64,000 nucleotides of DNA. It comes from Treponema phagedenis (lineage in GTDB: Bacteria; Spirochaetota; Spirochaetia; Treponematales; Treponemataceae). Location of the stretch: NCBI RefSeq assembly GCF_008153345.1, contig NZ_CP042818.1:124001-188000 (forward strand), given 5' to 3'. A program made the translations under genes and the position numbers. Below the pieces are notes generated by a model that worked only from the letters and a program-made list of their open reading frames with translations, was not told the origin of the DNA and did no database searches. Positions 27,044-35,838 of the stretch are shown here, piece by piece (within the stretch, counting starts at the first letter, position 1; every line of letters starts with the position of its first letter).

Positions 27044-27589
27044 ATGAATACTATTATTCCTGGTTTTGATGATGAAAAAGACGAAAGTCTGAAAATGCGT
27101 TTACAAATAATTGACGATTTGGAACACTGTATTATTATTTTTTTAGAAGGATACGTTGATACGTATAATTCAACTTATTTTCAAAAACGCATTACGAAGG
27201 TTATTGATGCGGGGTTTGTCAAAATAATCTTTAATTGTGGGGCATTAAACTATATTTCATCAACAGGAATAGGCTCTTTTACCGCCTTTTTAAAAACAGT
27301 TAAGCCAAAAGGCGGAGATATTGTCCTTTTAAACATTCAACCGAAAGTATACGAAGTGTTCCAACTTTTAGGCTTCTCTCAATTTTTTAATGTAAAAGAT
27401 TCTCTTGCGGAGGCTCTTAACTTTTTTAAGAATAACGGGTCTTTGACAAAAAATAATGTTTTTCCAAAAATTTTTGCCTGCCCGATTTGTTCAAAAAAAT
27501 TGAAAGCAACACGACCGGGAAGATTCCGTTGTTCGAAATGTAAAACCATCTTAGCGATTGATGATAACGCCCAAGTTATGCTTGGTTAA
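27044..27589 (+). CDS. STAS-domain anti-sigma antagonist with C-terminal zinc ribbon
   Basis: 181 residues. A STAS domain at about 20-120 contains CGALNYISSTGIGSFTAFL, with the conserved S-S-T-G motif that carries the phosphorylated Ser in SpoIIAA-like antagonists. The C-terminal ~40 residues hold two Cys pairs (CPICSKK and CSKCKT), a zinc-ribbon knuckle unusual for this family. Antagonists are switched by kinase/phosphatase partners, and none is visible nearby. A type-A repeat follows the gene. Confidence 0.85.
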   Translation: MNTIIPGFDDEKDESLKMRLQIIDDLEHCIIIFLEGYVDTYNSTYFQKRITKVIDAGFVKIIFNCGALNYISSTGIGSFTAFLKTVKPKGGDIVLLNIQPKVYEVFQLLGFSQFFNVKDSLAEALNFFKNNGSLTKNNVFPKIFACPICSKKLKATRPGRFRCSKCKTILAIDDNAQVMLG

Positions 27590-27599
27590 TAGTAAAGGC

Positions 27600-28020
27600 T
27601 TTTCATGATAAGAACGCTGAATCTGCAAGCGGTTATTGTTAATGCTCTAATAGTGTAGCGTTTTCTAATTAACTTTCTGTTATGCAGAGCGAAGCATCAG
27701 CAGGAGGTTTGTGGATTCAAGTATCACTATGGTAAATTACCCGCCGTTGCTCAATTCCAAACGATGTTTTAAAGCATCAACACAAAACTGTAAAATTGAA
27801 GCTTTAAAACTCGTAGGCGAAGTTACAGTAAATTTTCAAAACTTCGCCCCTGCTCAATTCCAAACGATGTTTTCCCTGATACTCCAGCGTAAGCAGGCAA
27901 AACTCGTTGGCGAACCAACAGTAGAAATTCCAAGGGTTCGCCCTTGCGCCGTGTCAGGCTCTTTTTATAAAATTTTTTTACGATTTGTATAAAATACAGT
28001 AAAAAAGCAAAAAATCGTTT
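27600..28020. repeat. Type-A repeat block after the STAS gene
   Basis: It begins with TTAATGCTCTAATAGTGTAGCGTTTT, the end seen at 20037-20073 and inverted at 35330. It contains CTATGGTAAATTACCCGCCG and two CCAAACGATGTTTT units with a GCTTTAAAAC stem. A block shared inverted with 20160-20250 comes next, then GCGCCGTGTCAGGCTC and a T-rich tail. Nothing coding is seen. 28020-28206 is the upstream region of the oxidoreductase gene. Confidence 0.8.
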
Positions 28021-28206
28021 AAAGAAGTATGATAAAAAGCCGTCTGAAATAGCGAGGGCTTTTTATCTGTCGAGTTTTGCCTTTAAAATTGAGGTAGACA
28101 AAACATTTCCTATTAATTATGCTTTTTCAGACTCAGTCTCTTAAAAGTATTGAAAAACCTTTTTGGAAATCTGAGGATACTTCAAAAAATTTTATGAGGG
28201 GAATTT

Positions 28207-29385
28207 ATGAACAAAAAAACAGGTATCGGCATTATCGGCGCCTGGGGCTTACGCCGCGGGCTTATTCGCTATGTTGCACAAAACGAAGACGTAAATCTGC
28301 TTGGTGCAGCGGATATTTCCGCGCAGGCATTAGAGAATTTTCAAAAAGAGTACGGCAAAAACCTTTATGTTACACAGGATTACCGCGATCTCTTACGTAA
28401 GGACGATATTGACGCGGTGTTTATTTTGTCGCCCGATTATTGCCATGAAGAACACGCTGTTGCCGCCTTGCAGGCAGGAAAAGCGGTATATTTGGAAAAA
28501 CCGCTTGCAATTACGATTGATGGCGCCCTGAATATTTTACAAACGGCAAAGCAAACCGGCAGTCTTTTATATGTCGGGCACAACATGCGCTATTTTCCGG
28601 TAGTGCTAAAAATGAAAGAGATTATAGAATCAGGTGTAATAGGCGAGGTGCAGGTGGTGTGGTGCAGGCATTTTATCTCTTATGGCGGCGATGCTTATTT
28701 TAAAGACTGGCATTCGCAGCAAAAAAATGTTACCGGATTGCTTTTGCAAAAAGCGGCACATGATATAGACGTTATTCATTGGCTTGCAAACTCGCATAGT
28801 ACGATGGTTACCGCAATGGGAAAACTTTCGGTGTACAACCGATGCACGAATAAACAAGCGGAGGGCGAAACCCATGTGGTTAGTTTTAATCAAGAGAACT
28901 GGCCGCCGTTGGAAGATCACTCGTTTGCGCAAAAAATTGATGTGGAAGACCATTCGATGATGTTGATGTCAATGCAAAACGGTGTACAAGCCTCATACAT
29001 GCAATGCCATTACACGCCTGACGCATGGCGGAACTACACGGTTATCGGTACCAAAGGCCGTGTGGAAAACATCGGCGACAGCGGAGACTGCTCAATCAAA
29101 CTCTATACCTCCAGAACCGATACCTTTGAAAAACCTGACACCGTTTATTTTCTGCATAAAACCGAAGGCTCGCACGGCGGCTCAGACCCGTCAATAGTCA
29201 AAAGCTTTGTCGACTTTGTCCGCACCGGACGCAAGGCAAACATCGACCCGTCCGCCGCCTTTTATGCAGTCGCCGCAGGTATTGCCGCAACCGAATCCCT
29301 GCGCAACAACTCGCAACCCGAACAAGTACAGACTCTTCCTGAAGAACTTACCAACTATTTTACAAACGGACAAAGGCCGGAATAA
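28207..29385 (+). CDS. Gfo/Idh/MocA-family NAD(P)-dependent oxidoreductase
   Basis: 392 residues. The N-terminal Rossmann fold (GIIGAWGLRRGLIRYV) is followed by VYLEKPLAIT, the EKP motif of the family with its catalytic-region Lys. The C-terminal alpha/beta domain includes GLLLQKAAHDIDVIHWLANS with the conserved D-x-x-H pattern. Such enzymes oxidise or reduce sugars, inositols or their derivatives. No sugar-uptake or kinase gene is next to it, so the substrate is unknown. GAGGGG lies at a good distance before the ATG. Confidence 0.9.
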   Translation: MNKKTGIGIIGAWGLRRGLIRYVAQNEDVNLLGAADISAQALENFQKEYGKNLYVTQDYRDLLRKDDIDAVFILSPDYCHEEHAVAALQAGKAVYLEKPLAITIDGALNILQTAKQTGSLLYVGHNMRYFPVVLKMKEIIESGVIGEVQVVWCRHFISYGGDAYFKDWHSQQKNVTGLLLQKAAHDIDVIHWLANSHSTMVTAMGKLSVYNRCTNKQAEGETHVVSFNQENWPPLEDHSFAQKIDVEDHSMMLMSMQNGVQASYMQCHYTPDAWRNYTVIGTKGRVENIGDSGDCSIKLYTSRTDTFEKPDTVYFLHKTEGSHGGSDPSIVKSFVDFVRTGRKANIDPSAAFYAVAAGIAATESLRNNSQPEQVQTLPEELTNYFTNGQRPE

Positions 29386-29468
29386 TTCTGGTGTGTGTTT
29401 TTACCTTTTTGAATTAACCTCGCATGTAAGACTGCGACTCAATATAACAGCAGGTTTCAACTGAAGTC

Positions 29469-29503
29469 ATAAGCACCTTGCTTGGAAAAAGCAAGGTGCT
29501 TAT
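29469..29503. terminator. Strong hairpin after the oxidoreductase gene
   Basis: Perfect 15-bp arms (ATAAGCACCTTGCTT and its complement) with a 5-base loop. No U-run follows on either strand. It may act as a 3'-end stabiliser or weak bidirectional terminator between the convergent genes ending at 29385 and 29571. Confidence 0.6.
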
Positions 29504-29570
29504 GGGCAACAGCAAGGGGTTATTTTCTCATAAAAATTTACTGTTTAAATTCGCCTCGAATGCTTTACGG

Positions 29571-30254
29571 TTAGCTTTCTTTTTTTAATTTTGCGCTTAC
29601 CGCTTGATGAATAAGATAGAGGTACGGAGCGCCCATATTGGTTTCCAGTAATGAATCAATGATGAGTGTCATGATGCCTGCTTGTCGTATGCCGGTTAAA
29701 AACAACACTGCCTCCCAGCCAAGCTGTACCAGTATGCCGATAAAAAGGATACTTTTAATGTCAACTTTTTCAGCTTCTGTTTTGGCGGAAAGATTTTTAA
29801 AAATAAGATAGCTGTATCCGACGATAAGAAAAACAGCCATAATCCAATGATAGCCGCCGGTGCCGCGTTGAATAGAGATATGATTCCATGATGCGCCTGC
29901 TCTTTGGGATATTATTGCTATAGTGAACCAAGCAATAATAATAAGATAAGACCATTCACGGCGGTTTTCTTTTTCATCAAACCATAACCATACCCACGCC
30001 ATATTGGTAAATCCATAACTGAGGCTTAACCAAAGCAGAAATAAAAAAGGGCTTGCTCCAACGACTTTTCTTGTTCCAAGCAAAAGATAAAATCCGCCAT
30101 AATCGACAACAAAGTATAAGAGCCCGCCGAGTACGCCCGCCCAAAAAGCCGCGTATCGTTTGGTTCGGATCAAATAGAGCGCTAAAATTACGAGAAATAT
30201 ACAGTCAAGCAGAATGTGCAAACTGCTTAAACTGCGGTTAGGTACAATATTCAT
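29571..30254 (-). CDS. Multi-pass membrane protein of unknown function
   Basis: 227 residues with about seven hydrophobic segments (for example LLDCIFLVILALYLI, FWAGVLGGLLYFVVDYGGFYLLL, WIMAVFLIVGYSYLIF and SILFIGILVQLGWEAVLFLTG). Aromatic and charged residues sit in membrane regions (DYGGFY, GWEAVLF, SWNHIS), which hints at a transporter or ligand-binding role. I do not recognise a named family. The gene is complete, single, and convergent with the oxidoreductase gene. Confidence 0.75.
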   Translation of the reverse strand: MNIVPNRSLSSLHILLDCIFLVILALYLIRTKRYAAFWAGVLGGLLYFVVDYGGFYLLLGTRKVVGASPFLFLLWLSLSYGFTNMAWVWLWFDEKENRREWSYLIIIAWFTIAIISQRAGASWNHISIQRGTGGYHWIMAVFLIVGYSYLIFKNLSAKTEAEKVDIKSILFIGILVQLGWEAVLFLTGIRQAGIMTLIIDSLLETNMGAPYLYLIHQAVSAKLKKES

Positions 30255-30409
30255 CCCTTGTCTCCCTACTATAAAATTAGATGGAAATTATAGAGACTCT
30301 TCTATATATCTGTCAAGCGGGAAACAGTGGCTTGCACAGGGCAGGCATGAAAATTTTTATATCTTATTGTGTGAGATATCAGTGAAAATAATTTGCACAA
30401 TAAAAAGCA

Positions 30410-30525
30410 TGCGACCTTGGTTTCAAGGTGGGTTCTTAGGGTAAAGGCAAAGCTTTGCAACTTGTCTTGCTTTAAAACGTCGCTTCTGTTTGGAACCACC
30501 GCCGTCCGTGGCGGTTCTGAAATTT
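30410..30525. repeat. Type-A repeat unit
   Basis: It contains GCTTTAAAAC, TCGCTTCTGTTTGGAACC and the ACCGCC/GGCGGT hairpin, the same variant as at 24567-24584. Confidence 0.75.
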
Positions 30526-30529
30526 ACAT

Positions 30530-30775
30530 TCCTCTGGTGCAGGGGGTCAGTACACGAAGTATAAGCATAAAAGCTCTGTGTAGCAGCAACTGCCAAGCAG
30601 GCAGATTAAGGGCGGCCGAAGCCCTCAATGCGAAGCATAAGCGAATAAATTTTACAAGACCTTGAACTTTGTGGTGCGCAGCACGGGCGAAGCTTTGCCA
30701 TTTTCTCTTTACTTCGCCTAAAAGCGGGGTTCAAGGGCTGATAGCCCCTTGTTCATGCGTAAGCCCTGGAAACAA
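30530..30775. repeat. Type-B intergenic repeat
   Basis: It shares ordered blocks with the reverse complement of 2143-2290 and closes with CTTGTTCATGCGTAAGCCC. It is longer than that copy by insertions around GGGCGGCCGAAGCCCT and GGGCGAAGC. It lies directly before the motility-regulator operon. Confidence 0.7.
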
Positions 30776-30831
30776 ACCCTTGACGAGAGATAAAATTTCG
30801 CATAATCTATTATAGTGGGAGGATTATATTT

Positions 30832-31428
30832 ATGATAAAATTAAAAACTCCTTTGTTTTTTGCAGGAATAGGTTTTCTTTTATCTTTTTTAATCGGTATT
30901 GTAAGCGGAGGAATTCGTTTTTATGTTATCATTTTACGCGCCCTCGTTTTTGGTATTATGACAGGGGGCTTTATCTTCGGTGTATCTATTTTACTGCGAA
31001 GAGTGCTTCCTGAACTTTTTACCGAGTCCAGTTCTCCCGAAACTCCCGAAGAAAATAAATCCGATTTGGGTGCTGCCGTCAACATCACTTTGGATGACGA
31101 TCTTGATGACAATGAGGAAGCTGCGGATATGAATTCTTCTTCAGAAGAAAAAAGCGATGGCTCTTTTTCAGCATCGGCTTCCGATGTACCGGCGGAAGAC
31201 TTCCCAAATGATAATCATCAAATTGCAGATGAACAAGATGAAGAGTTAAAGGATTTGCCTGCCATGAGTGAAATTATGCATGATGAGCCTGATAATGCAA
31301 ACTCTTTTGAAGAGCTGACAAAATCGAAAACCGATAACGGATTTTCGATAAGTGATTCTCAGATATCCGTGCCGGAAACGAAAAATATGGCACGAGCGAT
31401 TAGGACGATTTTGGCCGATGAAACATAA
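30832..31428 (+). CDS. Membrane protein with acidic tail, first gene of the FliA operon
   Basis: 198 residues. Two hydrophobic segments at about 8-28 and 33-55 are followed by a cytoplasmic, strongly acidic, Ser/Glu/Asp-rich, probably disordered region. It ends with a more ordered segment ETKNMARAIRTILADE. GGGAGG precedes the ATG. I recognise no domain. Its place 45 bp before the flagellar sigma gene suggests a treponemal accessory factor in motility regulation. Confidence 0.8.
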   Translation: MIKLKTPLFFAGIGFLLSFLIGIVSGGIRFYVIILRALVFGIMTGGFIFGVSILLRRVLPELFTESSSPETPEENKSDLGAAVNITLDDDLDDNEEAADMNSSSEEKSDGSFSASASDVPAEDFPNDNHQIADEQDEELKDLPAMSEIMHDEPDNANSFEELTKSKTDNGFSISDSQISVPETKNMARAIRTILADET

Positions 31429-31473
31429 GCTGATAACAATACATTGTAATTACCCGCATAAAAGGACATAAAC

Positions 31474-32262
31474 ATGGAAACTACAAGTTTTGAAAATAAA
31501 CCGGAAGAAGAACTTTGGCTGGAGTATAAAAAAACCGGCAATGCAAAAATCCGGGAATTTTTTATCATTCAATATGCTCCCTTAGTAAAATATGTTGCAA
31601 GTAAAATTGCGGTAGGAAAGCCGGGAAGCATAGAGTTTGACGATCTTGTCAGCTATGGCATTTTCGGACTTTTTGATGCGATTGATAAATATGATCCTGA
31701 AAAAAATATTCGTTTTAATACCTATGCGGTTACGCGTATCCGCGGTGCTATTTACGATGAGTTGCGCTCAATTGATTGGGTGCCGCGATCGGTTCGTCAA
31801 CAGATAAAACAAATAGAAGACACAATAGCCGCCATTGAAGCAAAGCTTGGCAGATCAGCCACTGATGAAGAGATTGCATTTGAATTGAATATCAGTTTGG
31901 AAGAATATCACCAGCTTTTGCTAAAAATATCGGGGACAAGTGTTATTTCTCTTGCGGACACTAAATTCGGCGGAGAAGATTCCGGTCAAATAGCGGTAGG
32001 CGACAGTATAGAAGCACCCGCATCACTTAATCCAGACGTTATTGTGGAACGTGAAGAAATAAAGCGCGTAATAGTCGAGGCAATAAAAGAGCTTTCCGAA
32101 AGAGAACAACAAGTACTTATTCTTTATTATTACGAGGATATGACATTAAAGGAAATCGGAAAAGTATTAAAGGTTACTGAATCTCGCGTATCGCAGATAC
32201 ATACCAGTGCAAACCTTAAACTCAAAGCAAAACTGACAAATATAAAAAGAGGTATTCGCTAG
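31474..32262 (+). CDS. fliA: FliA/WhiG-type RNA polymerase sigma factor (sigma-28)
   Basis: 262 residues. Region 2 includes FDDLVSYGIFGLFDAIDKYD, then NIRFNTYAVTRIRGAIYDEL and RSIDWVPRSVR, a FliA hallmark. Region 3 follows, then region 4 with LSEREQQVLILYYYEDMTLK and the helix-turn-helix EIGKVLKVTESRVSQIHTSA. It directs transcription of late flagellar and chemotaxis genes. It is followed after 10 bp by fapA, an order also found in other treponemes. Confidence 0.95.
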   Translation: METTSFENKPEEELWLEYKKTGNAKIREFFIIQYAPLVKYVASKIAVGKPGSIEFDDLVSYGIFGLFDAIDKYDPEKNIRFNTYAVTRIRGAIYDELRSIDWVPRSVRQQIKQIEDTIAAIEAKLGRSATDEEIAFELNISLEEYHQLLLKISGTSVISLADTKFGGEDSGQIAVGDSIEAPASLNPDVIVEREEIKRVIVEAIKELSEREQQVLILYYYEDMTLKEIGKVLKVTESRVSQIHTSANLKLKAKLTNIKRGIR

Positions 32263-32272
32263 GAGGAACCGC

Positions 32273-34240
32273 ATGATAAGTCTTAATCAAATTTATGAAA
32301 GAATGCGTGAACAATATGAAGAAGATGCTGCGCGCGTTTTTGAGGATGTAAGCGGAAAAACGCTTGATGAGGCGATAGACAATGCGGCAGTGCAACTTCA
32401 AATTCCTCGCAATAGAATAGGGTATGAAATTCTTGAGCGCGGCGCATCGGGTTTTTTTGTATTAACTCCTCGCGAATGGAAAATACGTGCATATGAAGTG
32501 AAGCGGACAAAACCGAAAGTTAAAAGCGAGGAGATTGTCGCAGGTGCTCAATCTGAAGAAAAAGAAGTATCAATCGATAAGGATGGAATGGCATATGTGT
32601 ATTGCAGCGCGGAAGGCGTTTTCCTAAAAGTAGTAAAACCTGTCGGCAAAGGAAAAAAGGCGACTCTTTTCGATGTGGTAGAAAAAATACGAGACCGTAA
32701 CGTTCCCGTCCCTTCTGAAGATATTTTAAACCAAATTGTGAAAGAGGCAACCGGAGAATATGTTCATATAGCGCCCTTTGAAAGAGTGCCTGGCAATGAT
32801 GCGATGATGTCTGTAATGATTAGCGAAAATGAAATGAAAGCCTTTCTGGTTGTAACGCCACCGGGACACGGGGGGGCGGATGTTTCCGCAGATATGATTA
32901 TTTCTTTCCTTAAAACAAACAATGTTGTCTACGGTATAAATGAACAGAGAGCTCAGGAATTCCAGGATTCTCCGATATATCGAGAAAATTATCTTATTGC
33001 GGAAGGCTTGCCGCCAAAAAACGGAGAAAATGCAAAAATGCTCTATAATTTTGAAACCGATAATACCAGAGTTCGTTTGCAAGAAACAAAATCGGGACAA
33101 ATAAATTTTAAAGAGCTAAATCTTATTCAGAATGTTGTGGAAGGACAGCCCCTTGCACAAAAAATTCCCGCAGAACGCGGTGTTGCCGGTAAAACTGTTA
33201 CCGGCAAATATTTGGAAGCAACCTCAGGCGAGGATATTCCTATCCCTCTCGGCAAACATACAAAACTTGCGGAAGACGGATTAACGGTTATTGCGGAAAT
33301 AAACGGACAAGTGTTGTTGGTAAAGGGGAAAATAAATGTAGAGCCTATTTATGTGGTTGAAGGTAATGTTTCCATTAAAACCGGAAATATTATGTTCTTG
33401 GGTACTGTTTTGATAAACGGCAATGTTGAAGACGCATATGAAGTGAAAGCTTCAGGCAATATAGAAATAAAAGGTACCGTCGGAAAGGCGGTGCTCGATG
33501 CGGAAGGTGATATTTTAGTCAGTCAGGGAATTATCGGGAAAGACGGCGGAAGTATTCGTGCGGGAAAATCAATTTGGTCAAAATTTATTCAAAACACGGA
33601 AAATGTTGAAGCCGGTGACATGGTTATTGTTTCCGACGGTATTATTAACTCCAATGTGATGGCAAATCATAAAGTGATCTGCCGAGGCAGGCGAGCGGAT
33701 ATCATTAGCAGTAAAATAGCAGCCTCGGAAGCAATTTATGCAAGAAATCTGGGAAGCGCGATTGGCGGAAAAGATACTATTTTAAGCGTTGGTTTTGATC
33801 CGCGCAGTAAGGAAAGACTTACCTTTTTACAAGAAAAAGTTGTAATCAACGAGCGTTCCCTTGCGGAGATCAAGCTTAACCTTCAATCATTGGAAAATCT
33901 CAAAAAAATCCGAAAAGAACTTCCAAAAGATAAGCAAGAACTTGAAGTAAAAATGAATGAAAACAAGTACTTACTTGAAACAGAGATTAAAGAAGCTTCT
34001 TCGGAAATCAATCAGATTAAAAACTATCTGGATTCATTGCGAACAGATGGGAAAATTTCCGCTTCGGGAAATGTATATGCGGGAGTAAAAATAGTTATTA
34101 AGGATATTGCAGAAGACGTGCGAGCTGATTGTAAAGCAACAACCTTTTATCTTGAAAACGGATTGGTTCGGTATGGCAAATATCAAAATGACGAAGACGA
34201 AGATTTTAAGAAGGTACCAAGTGGGTATTCAGCCTATTGA
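32273..34240 (+). CDS. fapA: FapA-family (DUF342) polymerising protein
   Basis: 655 residues. The N-terminal ~70 residues resemble a Jag-N-like segment. The central FapA domain contains MLYNFETDNTRVRLQETKSG then VEGQPLAQKIPAERGVAGKT. A right-handed beta-helix follows (repeated V.GN..I.G.V, for example VEGNVSIKTGNIMFLGTVLI), then a coiled coil at about 520-590. Start ATG 32273 is preceded by AGGAGG. FapA-type proteins can form cell-surface-parallel or flagellar-assembly scaffolds. The exact role in spirochaetes is not established, but its coupling to fliA argues for motility. Confidence 0.88.
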   Translation: MISLNQIYERMREQYEEDAARVFEDVSGKTLDEAIDNAAVQLQIPRNRIGYEILERGASGFFVLTPREWKIRAYEVKRTKPKVKSEEIVAGAQSEEKEVSIDKDGMAYVYCSAEGVFLKVVKPVGKGKKATLFDVVEKIRDRNVPVPSEDILNQIVKEATGEYVHIAPFERVPGNDAMMSVMISENEMKAFLVVTPPGHGGADVSADMIISFLKTNNVVYGINEQRAQEFQDSPIYRENYLIAEGLPPKNGENAKMLYNFETDNTRVRLQETKSGQINFKELNLIQNVVEGQPLAQKIPAERGVAGKTVTGKYLEATSGEDIPIPLGKHTKLAEDGLTVIAEINGQVLLVKGKINVEPIYVVEGNVSIKTGNIMFLGTVLINGNVEDAYEVKASGNIEIKGTVGKAVLDAEGDILVSQGIIGKDGGSIRAGKSIWSKFIQNTENVEAGDMVIVSDGIINSNVMANHKVICRGRRADIISSKIAASEAIYARNLGSAIGGKDTILSVGFDPRSKERLTFLQEKVVINERSLAEIKLNLQSLENLKKIRKELPKDKQELEVKMNENKYLLETEIKEASSEINQIKNYLDSLRTDGKISASGNVYAGVKIVIKDIAEDVRADCKATTFYLENGLVRYGKYQNDEDEDFKKVPSGYSAY

Positions 34241-34562
34241 TCTGCAAACATTGTATTCTCAAATGGAAAAAGTCGGTAGAGCTCAAGAAGCGCAAAATCA
34301 AGCTTTAAATGCCATAGCTGAACAGCAGCAACAGCATAATAAGCTGGATGCCGAAAAACGACTTACTACAGTACAGGAAGTTCCGGCGGAGGATGAAAGT
34401 TCTTTAGCAATACGGGAAAACTCTGAAAACAGTTCAAATGCCTATGATGATGCCAAACAGCAGAAAAAAAAGATACAAGACGCTGCTGATAAACCTCAGG
34501 AAAAAGAAGAAAACTATATTACCGATACCGCACTTGGTAAAAAAATTGATATAACAGGATAG
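34221..34562 (+). CDS. Small coiled-coil protein of the motility operon
   Basis: 113 residues from GTG 34221, which overlaps the end of fapA by 20 bp and is preceded by AAGAAGG at suitable spacing. Longer in-frame starts from 34107 would read through fapA. The N-terminus VGIQPIDLQTLYSQMEKVGR is followed by Gln-rich and charged, probably helical or disordered sequence (EQQQQHNKLDAEKR). It has no membrane span and no named domain. It lies 4 bp before the SwrB-like gene. Confidence 0.75.
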   Translation: MGIQPIDLQTLYSQMEKVGRAQEAQNQALNAIAEQQQQHNKLDAEKRLTTVQEVPAEDESSLAIRENSENSSNAYDDAKQQKKKIQDAADKPQEKEENYITDTALGKKIDITG

Positions 34563-34566
34563 GATT

Positions 34567-35160
34567 ATGCTTGTTTTGGGAGTTATTCTGTGTTTTATAA
34601 ATATTTTCATGCTTGTCTTTTTCTATTTGAAGATAACGAATTCTTTTTCTCAGAACGCGTACCAAAAAAACATGGAAAAAGAAGTATTAAAATTAATCCA
34701 AGATATTCGTTATGAAGCGGATCTTGCAATTTCTATGTTTGATACTAAGCAGGCTGAATTGGATAAAGCGATAAAAGAAGCTGATAAAAAGCTGCGTTTG
34801 CTTAATAAAGAAATGGAAATAAATAAAACCGCTTTAAATACAATGCAAAAGCTTGACAAACAAGTAACGAACCAAAATCTACAAAAAGAGTCAAGTTTAG
34901 TCAATTTCGGATCGGAAAACAAACTTTCGGTTGAAAATCCCCCTCTTGCAGCTTCTTCCCAAAAAACTCAGACGCAGGAAGAGCCTATTACTATTTATAC
35001 CAAACGAATTATACAGGATAATGCGGTAAAAACAGGGCAGGGAACTGTTAATGAGCAAATCCTTGAAATGGCGAAAAAAGGATTTTCTCCTGAATTCATT
35101 GCAAATAAGGTGGGCATGACATTCGGAGAAATTCAGCTTATTATCGGACTTAATAGCTAG
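34567..35160 (+). CDS. SwrB-like membrane-anchored protein
   Basis: 197 residues. One N-terminal membrane span (about 3-22), a coiled coil (about 30-95), a low-complexity linker, and a C-terminal helix-turn-helix-like tip ILEMAKKGFSPEFIANKVGM then TFGEIQLIIG. This layout matches SwrB/DUF6115-type proteins, which in Bacillus follow the flagellar sigma factor and promote flagellar type III secretion activation. Here too it closes an operon headed by fliA, so the same role is plausible. Confidence 0.7.
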   Translation: MLVLGVILCFINIFMLVFFYLKITNSFSQNAYQKNMEKEVLKLIQDIRYEADLAISMFDTKQAELDKAIKEADKKLRLLNKEMEINKTALNTMQKLDKQVTNQNLQKESSLVNFGSENKLSVENPPLAASSQKTQTQEEPITIYTKRIIQDNAVKTGQGTVNEQILEMAKKGFSPEFIANKVGMTFGEIQLIIGLNS

Positions 35161-35380
35161 TATAACATTTTTTTAATACGTCGATTATATTTTTTTAATA
35201 CATCTTACCCAAAACGTAAAAAATTTTATAAAAAAGAGTTCGACACGGCGCAACGGCGAGCAATTTACCATAGGAATGCTTAAATCCGCACTCCCGCATT
35301 GTTAGTGCTCCAATTTGTATAACAGGAAGCTAATTACAAAACGCTACACTAGCAAAATATACAGAGCTTATTCAATATTA
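35161..35380. repeat. Type-A repeat after the motility operon
   Basis: It contains TTAATACATCTTACCCAAAA, TTTTATAAAAAAGAGTTCGACACGG and CGCAACGGCGAGCAATTTACC. TTAAATCCGC and the AACGCTACACTAGC end follow. It is an almost complete copy running opposite to the one at 43558-43865. 35381-35554 holds nothing recognised. Confidence 0.8.
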
Positions 35381-35554
35381 TTTTAGAGGTAAAATTATTT
35401 TGAGCAGCGGGAGGAGTTTTCATATCACTTTGTTTGCACGTTTTGCTTGTTTGTATTAGAGTGTCCAGCAAAATTTTGAAATTTACAAACCTTCAAACAA
35501 CGGGATGTGGAGTTGACTTAGCGTCCTGTATGCAATACATGAGCGAAAAAGCCT

Positions 35555-35735
35555 TTATTACTATGGTAAGTTTGCTCACCGTAGCTACGTAAATAAAAAA
35601 TCAAAAAATTACAATCAGACCCGCCATGGACGGCGGTGGTTCCACAGCGTACTCGGAGTTTTCAAACTCATAGGTTTGGTGTTGCCATGGACGGCAAAAT
35701 AAAACCGTCGTGTCGGACTCTTTTTTAAAATCCGA
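35555..35735. repeat. Second type-A repeat before the ISNCY element
   Basis: ACTATGGTAAGTTTGCTCACCG, CCCGCCATGGACGGCGGTGG and GAGTTTTCAAACTCATAGG, then TTGCCATGGACGGCAAAA. It ends with CCGTCGTGTCGGACTC and a T-run. Confidence 0.75.
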
Positions 35736-35838
35736 ATGTTTGAGGAGGTATGAGGCGTTGGAACCATGCCTATCGGCAACAAGTGAAAACGCTGCTTACA
35801 GGCAGGAGTTATTGTTTCCTATATGAGTTTTTCGGCTA

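Noticed and set aside
32283-33100. Minus-strand ORFs opposite fapA
   Set aside because: They are antisense shadows of a strongly supported gene.
34107-34220. Longer form of the small motility-operon protein
   Set aside because: It would be read through coding sequence of fapA; GTG 34221 has a good ribosome binding site.
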